Positions 52,011 through 60,487 of a stretch of DNA of 64,000 nucleotides are shown here, piece after piece. Every line of letters starts with the position of its first letter. The stretch's first letter is position 1. The DNA is from Natronococcus sp. A-GB7 (lineage in GTDB: Archaea; Halobacteriota; Halobacteria; Halobacteriales; Natrialbaceae), in contig NZ_JARUKV010000002.1 in assembly GCF_029688865.1 (NCBI RefSeq), positions 62,001-126,000 on the forward strand, given 5' to 3'. Under the pieces are notes generated by a model. The model was not told where the DNA came from and ran no database searches. It saw only the letters and a program-made list of their open reading frames with translations. The translations under genes and the position numbers were made by a program.

Positions 52011-53276
52011 TCAGTTTAGCAAAGAGAGCGCCGTCCGTGAGAGAACGGAGACGCCGATCGGAAGACAGTCTTCATCGATATCGAACGTGGGCGTGTGATG
52101 GCCGCTGGGATTGCTCGCACCGATACCGATGTACGTCGCTTTCCCGCCGCTCTCGGCGACGGCTTTCATCAGGTAGGTCGCATCTTCGCTCGCTCCGAGT
52201 GCGTCCCTTCGGCTGGGCGACGTAACCGCGTCGATCTCCACTGCAGTTTCATAGACGACGTCGACCATCTCCTCGTCGCAGTCCTGCCGTATCGATTCGC
52301 CGATGACCGTAACGTCCAGTTCGCAACCGTGCATCCCTGCAGCGTGCTCTAACCGCTCGTATACGGCTTCTTTCATGTACTCCATCAACTGCGTCGAGCC
52401 ACCTCTCACCTCCGCTTTCGCGGTCGCCGAATCGGCAATTACGTTCGCCGCGTTCTCCGATCGGATCTCGCCGACGTTCACTCGAGTCACACCGTCCTCG
52501 TGACGGGGGATCGAATACATGTTGTCTGCCGCAGTGACTAGGGCCTGAACGGCGTTCTGACCGTCGTTCGGGGCGAGGCCGGCGTGTGCGGACTCTCCCT
52601 CGAATGCGATGTCGAACCGAGAGAGGGCAAGTGCTTCGTCGAGACCGGCGACGACGGCTCCGGTTTGCCTACCGAGTCCGACGTGTACCCCCATCAGACG
52701 ATCGAGGTCGGCGACGTGTTCGGTGTTCGCCATCGCCTTCCCGCCGCCGAGCAACTCTTCGGACGGCTGGAAGAAGACCTTGAACGTTCCGCTGAAATCC
52801 CGGTTCGACAACTCCTCGAGCGCGCCTAGCCCGAAAGTGATGTGAGCGTCGTGACCGCAGGCGTGCATGAACCCATCATTCGTCGAGCGGAACCCCTCGG
52901 CGGCCGGCGCGTGATCCGAGTCGGTCGATTCGTCGATCGGGAGCGCATCGATATCGACGCGCAGGCCGACGCAGGGCCCCTCTCCGTTATCGATGACTGC
53001 GACGACGCCGGTGTTACCTCCGGCTACTTCGTCGAGAACAGCGTGGTCGTCGAGCTCGTCTTTGGCCCTTTCCATCCAGGATGACAGTTCTTGCTCGTCC
53101 GGAACGCCGAGTCGCTGCTCGCTGTCGATCGCATCGGGTCCGACGTGTATCTCGTCTACGCCGATCCGCTCGATTTCTTCGACGATCTTTGCCGTCGTCC
53201 AGAACTCACACCAGCCCGGCTCGGGGTTTCGGTGAAACAGCCGCCGCAACTCTCTCAGGTCTCCGTTCTCTGGCAT
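52011..53276 (-). CDS. M20-family amidohydrolase/peptidase
   Basis: 421 residues from the ATG at 53276. M20 motifs LRVDIDALP, HACGHDAH and QPSEELLGGG are intact, and the C-terminal metal ligand region GASNPSGHHTPTFDID is present. Dimerisation domain around SAHAGLAPNDGQNAVQAL. Likely an N-acyl-amino-acid or aminobenzoyl-glutamate type hydrolase. It sits behind two membrane genes (DUF5058 and partner) on the same strand, a grouping also known in bacteria, suggesting that they import its substrate. A paralogue is at the left window edge. Confidence 0.92.
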   Translation of the reverse strand: MPENGDLRELRRLFHRNPEPGWCEFWTTAKIVEEIERIGVDEIHVGPDAIDSEQRLGVPDEQELSSWMERAKDELDDHAVLDEVAGGNTGVVAVIDNGEGPCVGLRVDIDALPIDESTDSDHAPAAEGFRSTNDGFMHACGHDAHITFGLGALEELSNRDFSGTFKVFFQPSEELLGGGKAMANTEHVADLDRLMGVHVGLGRQTGAVVAGLDEALALSRFDIAFEGESAHAGLAPNDGQNAVQALVTAADNMYSIPRHEDGVTRVNVGEIRSENAANVIADSATAKAEVRGGSTQLMEYMKEAVYERLEHAAGMHGCELDVTVIGESIRQDCDEEMVDVVYETAVEIDAVTSPSRRDALGASEDATYLMKAVAESGGKATYIGIGASNPSGHHTPTFDIDEDCLPIGVSVLSRTALSLLN

Positions 53277-53371
53277 ACGATAACAGGGTTTCAGCACACA
53301 TTTATATGTTATTTAAATATTCCTACCACTATTCGGTAGTACACTGACGACTGAAAACGGGTGGCGACGTA

Positions 53372-54091
53372 TTACGAGTCCGTCTCGATCATACCGTTCT
53401 GCCACATGAGTTTTGCAACGTATATCGTACCGAACACCGAGACGAGGATCACGGCATAGAGCGGAAGACCCGGCAGGAAGGCGAGGAATCCGAACTCCAT
53501 CAACAGCGTCATCGACAGCGCGATACAGAGCCCGACGGCGGCTACCTTCGGGTAGTCCCTGCCGAACTGGGCGAAGATCGCACCGAAGATCGCCGGAACG
53601 AGGTACGACTCGAGCGCGTTCCGGCCGAACTCGGGCATCGCCTCGAACACTGGAACGAGCGCAAAAACGCCGACGGTCAGTATCGTGATATTGACGAAAA
53701 TCGATCCGGCGATCGCAATAGTAGAGATGATACTCCCCCGTGGCGTTCCCGCTTCGACGTCTGCACTCTCCTGTGCTGCAGCGGCACAGGGCAGACGAAG
53801 GTTCGAGATGTTCCCCGAGAGGAACGCCATGTACGTCCCCGGAATACCGAGTACGGGATAGTAGGAGATCGGCTCGATGAACCAAATGAGTCCAAAGGTG
53901 ACCGCGACGGACAGGAATCCGCCGACTACCGCCCCTGTCGGGGGAACGATCTCGAAGACGGTGAGCAAGGCGAGTGCCGGCCCGAACGAAAGCGCCACCG
54001 CGAGCAGACTCGTCGCCCTACCCCATCTGTTGATGTATGGAATGAAGTTAGATTCGTACACGGTGTCGCCCGAACCGGAGGACGAAGACAC
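53372..54091 (-). CDS. Membrane permease partner of DUF5058
   Basis: 239 residues from a GTG at 54091 (GGAGGGGG lies 8 bases upstream, inside the DUF5058 end); a GTG at 54100 is possible. Six or so hydrophobic segments. The segments FIEPISYYPVLGIPGTYMAFLSGNISNLRLPC and TPRGSIISTIAIAGSIFVN match the small permease that accompanies DUF5058 and an M20 hydrolase in Firmicutes, as I remember it. Transport function is inferred from context. Confidence 0.72.
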   Translation of the reverse strand: MSSSSGSGDTVYESNFIPYINRWGRATSLLAVALSFGPALALLTVFEIVPPTGAVVGGFLSVAVTFGLIWFIEPISYYPVLGIPGTYMAFLSGNISNLRLPCAAAAQESADVEAGTPRGSIISTIAIAGSIFVNITILTVGVFALVPVFEAMPEFGRNALESYLVPAIFGAIFAQFGRDYPKVAAVGLCIALSMTLLMEFGFLAFLPGLPLYAVILVSVFGTIYVAKLMWQNGMIETDS

Positions 54092-54093
54092 GG

Positions 54094-54843
54094 CTACCAC
54101 CCCCCTCCGGCTACCGTGTGAAGGGCCATTCCAACGACGAGCCCGACGGCCATTGCAGTACCCAGTGCCCACTCACGGATCCACTGGATTTCTTTCTCGT
54201 CAGCTACTTTCAGTAGCGAAAGCATGACCAACCCGCCGACCGCAGCGGATCCCATTTCGGGCGCCCCGGAGGTGAACTCTCCGGATACGAAGTACGCGAA
54301 CGCTCCGAGCATCGCGCCCGAGGTGACGACAGGAAGGAGTTTGTTTCTCCCGCCGACGATCCGTTTTCTCGCCTTTTCCATGTGCGGCGTTCCGAGGGCC
54401 GCGACGAGTAGCCACCCGATGCCACCGAGCGTCATCGTCCACACTGCGGTTGCAAACGCTGTTTCAGTGATTCCGTCATCACCGAAGCCGTATCCCAACT
54501 GAGAGATACCGAGCTCCGCAGCCGGCAGCTCGAACGCGACTGACCCGATAACCGTGAGCCGCATCCAGGCGACCGGCCCCCCGATGGTGGCGATCAGTGC
54601 TAACATCGCTGCAAGTACTGCTATCGCAGGACCGATAGCCGAAATAATACCCGTCCTCAGCCCGGTCTCGAGCTGCTCGTCGGAGAGACCCATTTCCTTT
54701 CCGTTTTTCCACGCTCGACGAAGGAACAATCCCGCTTGCAACAACACCACGAAAACCACCGGTGCCGCCGAAATCCATAGCCAGGTGCTGTTTGCTACGT
54801 CCATATACGCTGGCGCAACAGCTGTATTGAGGGCCCATTCCAT
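54094..54843 (-). CDS. DUF5058-family membrane protein
   Basis: 249 residues, about seven hydrophobic helices. Diagnostic segments: LLQAGLFLRRAWKNGKEMGLS, then AIGPAIAVLAAMLALIATIGGPVAWMRLTVIGSVAFELPAAELG and ATAVWTMTLGGIGWLLVAAL. First gene of a three-gene unit with the permease partner (stop 2 bases before the GTG) and M20. Divergent from the IclR regulator with a 179-base shared promoter region that holds three GTATAC elements. Confidence 0.78.
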   Translation of the reverse strand: MEWALNTAVAPAYMDVANSTWLWISAAPVVFVVLLQAGLFLRRAWKNGKEMGLSDEQLETGLRTGIISAIGPAIAVLAAMLALIATIGGPVAWMRLTVIGSVAFELPAAELGISQLGYGFGDDGITETAFATAVWTMTLGGIGWLLVAALGTPHMEKARKRIVGGRNKLLPVVTSGAMLGAFAYFVSGEFTSGAPEMGSAAVGGLVMLSLLKVADEKEIQWIREWALGTAMAVGLVVGMALHTVAGGGW

Positions 54844-54967
54844 GACAGGCGTTACCTCATAGTGGTGCTTGATAAAGGTACTGGTACGGGGAGATTGGTA
54901 TACGGAAAAACGGACCGGAGCGAGGGCGAACGCTCCGACGCGCCTTTCGATGAGCAGTATACAGCAA

Positions 54968-54977
54968 GCGTATACGC
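54968..54977. promoter_or_regulatory. GCGTATACGC palindrome in the DUF5058/IclR promoter region
   Basis: A perfect 10-base palindrome 45 bases before the iclR-type start. Related cores GTATAC occur at 54957-54962 and 54898-54903 in the same gap. It is the same word as in the paa region. The rightward TATA-like TTTTAAGTA is at about 54992-55000. Confidence 0.55.
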
Positions 54978-55022
54978 CCCCGGGAGAGCCGGTTTTAAGT
55001 AGATTATGAGATAACACGGAGT

Positions 55023-55787
55023 ATGGAACCGAACGATGGCGGGGATCGAAGGAAAACCACGGCAACGTCGCTCCGGGTGGTTGATGCCGTCGACGAGTTG
55101 GACGGAGCGCGACTGACGGAGGTCGCCGAGGAAGTCGGTCTGTCGACGAGTACGGTGTACACACACCTCAAGACGCTAACCGAGTACGGATACGTTACAA
55201 AGATGAACGATCGGTACGAGCTCGGACTGAAGCTTTTCCATCTTGGGGAAGAGGCGCGACGGAGGGACGGTCGGTACGAACTCGCGAGAGAGAGCGCACT
55301 CGAGCTGGCCAACACGACGGGCGAGGAGGTGAGCTTCGCCGTCGAGGAGAACGGAAGAAGCACTATCCTCTTCGACGAGGTCAGTAACCCGTCGGTAGAG
55401 GGGTTTCAGGTCGGACACCAGTTCTACATGCACAACTCAGCCAGCGGGAAGGCGATGCTTGCCGAGTTTCCGGACGAGTACATCGACGACGTGATCGACA
55501 AGTGGGGATTGCCGGAGGAAACGCAGAACACGATCACGGATCGGAACCGGCTGTTCGAGGAGATCGAGACGGTTCGGTCTCAGGGGTACGCGGTGAACGA
55601 TCAGGAGGCCCTGGAGGGGCTGCGTGCCGTAGCAATCGCCGTAGAGTGCCCAGACGGAACCGTTTTTGGATCGCTGGATATCTCCGGCCCTCCCTACCGG
55701 CTTCCCTCCGATGCGGAACTGGTCGAACTTCTTCGCCCGGTCGTTTCCGATCTCGAGCAGGAGTTGGCGTCCAACGAATCGAGCTGA
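55023..55787 (+). CDS. IclR-family transcriptional regulator
   Basis: 254 residues. N-terminal winged helix (LRVVDAVDELDGARLTEVAEEVGLSTSTVYTHLKTLTEYGYV) and C-terminal IclR effector domain (EEVSFAVEENGRSTILFDEVSN, HNSASGKAMLAEFPDEYIDDVI, YAVNDQEALEGLRAVAIAVECPDGTVFGSLDISGP). Such regulators control catabolic genes in response to small organic acids. Divergent from DUF5058/permease/M20, which are its likely targets. The GCGTATACGC palindrome upstream is a candidate binding site shared with the paa region. Confidence 0.92.
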   Translation: MEPNDGGDRRKTTATSLRVVDAVDELDGARLTEVAEEVGLSTSTVYTHLKTLTEYGYVTKMNDRYELGLKLFHLGEEARRRDGRYELARESALELANTTGEEVSFAVEENGRSTILFDEVSNPSVEGFQVGHQFYMHNSASGKAMLAEFPDEYIDDVIDKWGLPEETQNTITDRNRLFEEIETVRSQGYAVNDQEALEGLRAVAIAVECPDGTVFGSLDISGPPYRLPSDAELVELLRPVVSDLEQELASNESS

Positions 55788-56332
55788 GAGATGTCTACGG
55801 CACTCCTGCTCGAGAGGGAGTCTATTACACTCGTACATCTGTAATCACTGTGGTGCCCGCAATCGCCGGAAGGGAGGACCGAACGGCGTACGGATTACAA
55901 ATGTACTGCCGTACACCACACCTGCTTCGGCGAGAAGAGGTGTTAATTCCTGGTATAGCTACAGGAAAGTTTCCCCACGCTGGAAAGTGAGATCGTCGGT
56001 ATCGGCGAACCTGGTTCGAGACCGCTTCGATCGACACACGATCGTTGGTCTCGGGCCAGTCGCAGCTCTCGGCGCGTCGAGTCGATGACCCGGCTCCTGT
56101 GCAGTGCAATGGACCGGTTTATTCGTGGCCCGCCCTCCCGAGGCCGTTCAACTGCACGGCCAGAGCCGTCCACTCCACACGGCACACGATCGATTGTTGG
56201 CGCGGTTCGAAGTAGCCAGCATCGTTCCCCAGTGTGCGGAACGGACTGTGGCGCCTCCACTCGGAATCCCCTCCCGACCTAGCGCTACCGTTATTACGGG
56301 TTAGTAACGGATATCGTACGAGGACACCGCAT
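55788..56332. other. Long intergenic region with a spaced inverted repeat
   Basis: 545 bases. It holds the inverted repeat at 55833-55906 and, near 56310, ATATCGTACG before ilvA. Open frames overlap each other and lack domains. A GGTTCGAGACC string at about 56005-56015 looks tRNA-like, but no acceptor or anticodon stem surrounds it. No gene is supported. Confidence 0.5.
55833..55906. repeat. 14-base inverted repeat with 46-base spacer
   Basis: GTACATCTGTAATC (55833-55846) and GATTACAAATGTAC (55893-55906) pair with one mismatch. It starts 45 bases after the iclR stop. No T-run follows, so a simple terminator is not obvious; a regulatory dyad is equally possible. Confidence 0.5.
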
Positions 56333-57568
56333 ATGACCCGCGACAAGCGAGCGACGAACGTATCAGTTTCCGAGATAGAGCGCGCACGCGGGCGCCTGGA
56401 CGACTCGGTTGTTCAGCAAACGCCGATCGAAACGAGTCGATCACTCCGAGAGGAAACGGGAGCAGCGGTTCTGCTCAAAATGGAGCATCTCCAGCGAACC
56501 GGCTCGTTCAAAACGCGCGGAGCGTACAACAAGCTCGTCCAGGTAACGGAATCGGATCCCGAACTCTCTCGAGTCGTTGCCGCGAGCGCCGGCAATCACG
56601 CGCAGGGAGTCGCACTCGCCGCGACGAAAACCGGGCTGGATTCGACCATCGTTATGCCTCAGAACGCGCCGCAGGCGAAGATCGACGCGACAGCGGGGTA
56701 CGGCGCCGACGTCGAACTACACGGGCACGACTTCCAGGCGGCGATGGAACACGCACGATCGTTAGTCGGAGAGGGATCGCTCTTCGTTCACGCGTACGAC
56801 GATCCGGATATCGTCGCCGGACAGGGGACCCTCGGTTTGGAGCTTCTCGAACAGGTCCCCGACGTCGATACGGTGATCGTTCCGGTCGGTGGTGGCGGAC
56901 TACTGAGTGGAATCGCGACCGTCATCGGCGAGCGGGCACCTGAAACACGGATCGTCGGTGTCCAGGCGACCGGTGCGGCAACGCTCCCCGACAGTCTTCA
57001 AAAGGGCAACCCACAGGAAAGAGAGTCGGTCCAGACCATTGCAGATGGAATCGCGACCGGCGGGATCTCCCAGCTCACGTACGACTGCATCGAACCCTAC
57101 GTCGACGAGGTCGTCACCGTCTCGGATACGGAGATCGCCGAGAGCCTCCTGTTTACGCTCGAGCGCACGAAGCAGATGGTCGAGGGTGCGGGTGCAACGA
57201 CGATCGCGGCTCTCCGCAGCAATCGGCTGGACGTCGACGGCGAGACCGTCGTTCCGGTGCTGTCCGGTGGGAACCTCAGTATGACCGATCTGCAGACGAT
57301 CCTCACCCACGGGCTCACGGCCCGCGGTCAACTCGTCCGGTTCAGAGTTCACATCGTCGACGAGCCGGGGCGGCTCGAACGGATCTCGGAGATCGTCGCG
57401 GATCACGGCGCAAACGTCCGCAACGTTCGACACGAGCGATCGGTCGAAAACCTGGACGTCGGCGAGGCGTACCTCTACTTTCGAATCGAGACGAGCGGGA
57501 CCGAGCAGACGGATCGGATCATGAACGCCGTTCGCGACGCGGATTTCTCAGTTACGCGCATCAATTAG
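56333..57568 (+). CDS. ilvA: Threonine ammonia-lyase
   Basis: 411 residues from the ATG at 56333. Fold-type II PLP enzyme: the Schiff-base Lys in GSFKTRGAYN, ASAGNHAQGVA, the PLP-phosphate loop VPVGGGGLLSG and a C-terminal ACT-like regulatory domain (residues about 335-411, FRVHIVDEPGRLERISEIVADHGANV). Converts threonine to 2-oxobutyrate and ammonia; the ACT domain suggests amino-acid control. It lies 61 bases before the gcv operon, hinting at a shared role in threonine/glycine/serine breakdown. Confidence 0.92.
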   Translation: MTRDKRATNVSVSEIERARGRLDDSVVQQTPIETSRSLREETGAAVLLKMEHLQRTGSFKTRGAYNKLVQVTESDPELSRVVAASAGNHAQGVALAATKTGLDSTIVMPQNAPQAKIDATAGYGADVELHGHDFQAAMEHARSLVGEGSLFVHAYDDPDIVAGQGTLGLELLEQVPDVDTVIVPVGGGGLLSGIATVIGERAPETRIVGVQATGAATLPDSLQKGNPQERESVQTIADGIATGGISQLTYDCIEPYVDEVVTVSDTEIAESLLFTLERTKQMVEGAGATTIAALRSNRLDVDGETVVPVLSGGNLSMTDLQTILTHGLTARGQLVRFRVHIVDEPGRLERISEIVADHGANVRNVRHERSVENLDVGEAYLYFRIETSGTEQTDRIMNAVRDADFSVTRIN

Positions 57569-57598
57569 TACCGGCCACGGCCGTCTCGAACAGGGGAA

Positions 57599-57609
57599 TT
57601 TATATAATC
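57599..57609 (+). promoter_or_regulatory. TATA box of the gcv operon
   Basis: TTTATATAATC centred 26 bases before the GTG at 57630, so the gcvT mRNA is predicted to be leaderless. Confidence 0.65.
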
Positions 57610-57629
57610 GCTCGCTGATTGTATCAGAC

Positions 57630-58733
57630 GTGACGTCGCGCAAGCCACCACTATACCAGATTCATCAACGTGCGGGGGCGGACTTCACCGACTTCGGCGG
57701 CTGGGAGATGCCGGTCACGTTCGATTCGATCAGTACCGAACACGATGCAGTACGGGAAACGGCCGGCTGCTTCGATATCAGCCACATGAGCGAAGTCGTC
57801 GTTCGCGGACCCGACGCGGCCGCGCTAACGAATCGGCTGACCACGAACGACGTGAACAAGCTGGATCCCGGTGACGCCCAGTACTCGTGCGTGCTGAACG
57901 ACGAGGGCGTGATACTGGACGATATTGTCGTCTATCGCTACCCGGATCGGGACGGGTACCTCTTCGTCCCGAACGCGGGCCACGGAGCGCAGATGGCCGC
58001 CCGGTGGGAGGATCGGGCGTCAGCGCTCGATCTCGATGTAACCGTCGAAGACCAGAGTGAAGGAACGGGAATGATCGCAGTTCAGGGACCCGACGCCGTC
58101 GAGGCGGTCGAGTCCGCTACGGCGGACGCTGTCGGGGACCTCTCCCGATTCACGGCTCAGCGAACGGAAATCGACGACGTGAGCTGTCTGGTCGCCAGAA
58201 CCGGATACACCGGCGAGGACGGATACGAAATCGTCCTTCCGGCGGCCGATTCCGAGACCGTCTGGGCTGCGTTCGACGGGATCCAACCCTGCGGTCTCGG
58301 TGCCCGAGATACGCTCCGGTTGGAGGCGGGACTCCTCCTCTCGGGCCAGGACTTCGATCTCGACACCGAGCCTCGAACGCCGCTCGAAGCCGGATTGGGG
58401 TTCGTCGTCGACTTCGAGAAACCGTCGTTCGTCGGCAAGGACGCGCTCCTCGAACTCCGGGAAAACGGCGTCGACGAACGGATCGTCGGGCTCCGAATCG
58501 AGGAGAGAGCGATCGCACGACAGGGATACTCGATAACGGACGGCGACGACGAGATCGGACACGTGACCAGCGGCACGATGAGCCCGACGTTCGAGGTGCC
58601 CCTCGCACTCGGATACGTCGATACGGAGTACGCGGCGGAGGGAACGCAACTCGGTATCGAAGTCCGCAACCGGGTCGTGGATGCGACGGTCGTCGACCAG
58701 CGCTTCCTGAACACACTCGAGGCTGATGCCTGA
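57630..58733 (+). CDS. gcvT: Aminomethyltransferase (glycine cleavage T protein)
   Basis: 367 residues starting at GTG 57630, supported by the TATA spacing. GcvT landmarks: [42 protein letters not shown] (folate-binding Asp region) and [21 protein letters not shown]. Transfers the methylene carbon from the lipoylated H protein to tetrahydrofolate with release of ammonia. The pterin carrier in haloarchaea is tetrahydrofolate-like. First of four tightly packed gcv genes. Confidence 0.94.
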   Translation: MTSRKPPLYQIHQRAGADFTDFGGWEMPVTFDSISTEHDAVRETAGCFDISHMSEVVVRGPDAAALTNRLTTNDVNKLDPGDAQYSCVLNDEGVILDDIVVYRYPDRDGYLFVPNAGHGAQMAARWEDRASALDLDVTVEDQSEGTGMIAVQGPDAVEAVESATADAVGDLSRFTAQRTEIDDVSCLVARTGYTGEDGYEIVLPAADSETVWAAFDGIQPCGLGARDTLRLEAGLLLSGQDFDLDTEPRTPLEAGLGFVVDFEKPSFVGKDALLELRENGVDERIVGLRIEERAIARQGYSITDGDDEIGHVTSGTMSPTFEVPLALGYVDTEYAAEGTQLGIEVRNRVVDATVVDQRFLNTLEADA

Positions 58734-58737
58734 TACT

Positions 58738-59112
58738 ATGGAATTCGAAATACCATCCGAACTACGGTACGCTGAATCACACGAATGGGCGGACGATCGC
58801 TCGGAGACGGTGCGAGTCGGTATTAGCGACTTCGCACAGGACGAACTCGGCGACATCGTTTTCGTCGATCTCCCGTCCGAAGGCGAGGGGGTCGGTGAAG
58901 GTGAGGAGTTCGGCGTTCTCGAGAGCATCAAGGCGGTGTCCGATATCTACACGCCCGTCGCCGGAACGATCGTCGCCACCAACGAGGACGTCATCGACAA
59001 CCCCGAACTCGTCAACGAGGATCCGTACGGCAGCGGGTGGCTGGTCGAGGTAGAGCCCGAGGGCGAACTCGATCATCTACTCGACGCCTCGGAGTACCAG
59101 GAGATGATCTAA
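58738..59112 (+). CDS. gcvH: Glycine cleavage system H protein
   Basis: 124 residues from the ATG at 58738; an ATG 12 bases upstream, overlapping gcvT, is also possible. Lipoyl domain with the modified Lys65 in [13 protein letters not shown], and the usual [20 protein letters not shown] strand region. Shuttles the aminomethyl group between P, T and L proteins. Confidence 0.94.
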   Translation: MEFEIPSELRYAESHEWADDRSETVRVGISDFAQDELGDIVFVDLPSEGEGVGEGEEFGVLESIKAVSDIYTPVAGTIVATNEDVIDNPELVNEDPYGSGWLVEVEPEGELDHLLDASEYQEMI

Positions 59113-59116
59113 CCCG

Positions 59117-60487
59117 ATGAGTCATCACACCCAACTGTCGCGGGCGACCCGGACTACCGGGGAGTCGACCGGCAGCCCGTTCGCACCACACTCCGAAGCC
59201 GACGTCGAGACGATGCTACAGGCGATCGATGCGGAGTCCGTAGAGGAGCTCTTCGATATACCGAGTTCGGTTCGGTTCGATGGCGAGTTCGGTATCGACG
59301 CCGCATCGGAGCAAGAAGTCGTACGGCAGGTAGCGGAGGTGCTCGGTCGGAACGACTCGGCCACCGAGTTTCTCGGACGAGGACGTTACGATCACTACGT
59401 CCCGTCGTTAGTCGACCACCTGGCCGACCGATCGGAGTTTCTTACGTCCTACACGCAGTACCAGCCCGAGATTACCCAGGGCTTTCTGCAGGCGCTGTTC
59501 GAGTACCAGTCGCTGCTCGTAGAGCTGACCGGTCTGGAGGTCGCGAACTGCTCGATGTACGACGCTGCAACCGCACTCGGGGAGGTGGCGACGCTCTCTC
59601 AGCGTGTCCGAAGCGTCACCGGCGACCGTGTACTCGTTCCCGACGTGCTTCGCGACGAACGACGAGCCGTCCTCGAGAACTACGTCAGTGGCGCCTCCCT
59701 CGCCGTCGAGGAGTATCCGACCACCGACGGTGTCGTCGAACCCGACGCGCTCGAGGACGTCCTCGACGGCGACGTCGCGCTGGTCTACGTGGAGAATCCG
59801 ACGACGACGGGGCTCATACAGGAACACCTCGAGGAGATCGGAGAGCATCTGGCTGAGGCCGACGCGATGTTTTGCCTCGGCTCGGACCCGGTTGCCCTCT
59901 CCTTGCTTCGGACGCCCGCATCCATCGGCGCCGACGCAGTGATCGGCGACGCGAGCGTCCTCGGGCTGGGCACGGCGTACGGAACGAGCCTGGGGCTGTT
60001 CGCGTGCAAGGAGGAGTACCTCCGGCAGGTCCCCGGTCGGCTCGTCGGTGCTAGCCAGGACGAGAGCGGTCACCGGGCATACACGCTGACGCTCCAGACG
60101 CGAGAGCAACACATTCGCCGCGAGCGAGCCACCTCGAACATCTGTACGAATCAGGCGTGGGTTGCGCTCCGAACGGCGATTCACGCAGCCGTTCTCGGGC
60201 CGGACGGACTCGTCGATCTCGCGAAGAACTGCCACCGGCTGCCGGAAGCTCTGGCGAGAGAGCTAGACGAGATCGAGGGAATCGCTGCGCCCGTTCGGGA
60301 CGGATACCACTTCCGCGAGTTCAGGGCATCCGTCGAACCCGACGTGGCGGATCTCGTTTCGGAGCTGTACGCGGAGGGATTCGCCGTCCACGCTACTGAC
60401 GCCGATACGATCCAGATCTGCGTGACCGACGCGAACGAGAATCAAGCCGAGGAGCTCGTTGCAGCGATCGAGGAGGTGGTAGCGTAA
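59117..60487 (+). CDS. gcvPA: Glycine dehydrogenase (decarboxylating) subunit 1
   Basis: 456 residues. N-terminal half of the split P protein typical of archaea and many bacteria: [60 protein letters not shown]. It lacks the PLP Lys, which is in subunit 2. Starts 4 bases after gcvH and its stop overlaps gcvPB as TAATG. Confidence 0.94.
   Translation: MSHHTQLSRATRTTGESTGSPFAPHSEADVETMLQAIDAESVEELFDIPSSVRFDGEFGIDAASEQEVVRQVAEVLGRNDSATEFLGRGRYDHYVPSLVDHLADRSEFLTSYTQYQPEITQGFLQALFEYQSLLVELTGLEVANCSMYDAATALGEVATLSQRVRSVTGDRVLVPDVLRDERRAVLENYVSGASLAVEEYPTTDGVVEPDALEDVLDGDVALVYVENPTTTGLIQEHLEEIGEHLAEADAMFCLGSDPVALSLLRTPASIGADAVIGDASVLGLGTAYGTSLGLFACKEEYLRQVPGRLVGASQDESGHRAYTLTLQTREQHIRRERATSNICTNQAWVALRTAIHAAVLGPDGLVDLAKNCHRLPEALARELDEIEGIAAPVRDGYHFREFRASVEPDVADLVSELYAEGFAVHATDADTIQICVTDANENQAEELVAAIEEVVA

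Noticed and set aside
56000-56020. tRNA-like GGTTCGAGACC string
   Set aside because: No acceptor stem, D-arm or anticodon arm can be built around it.
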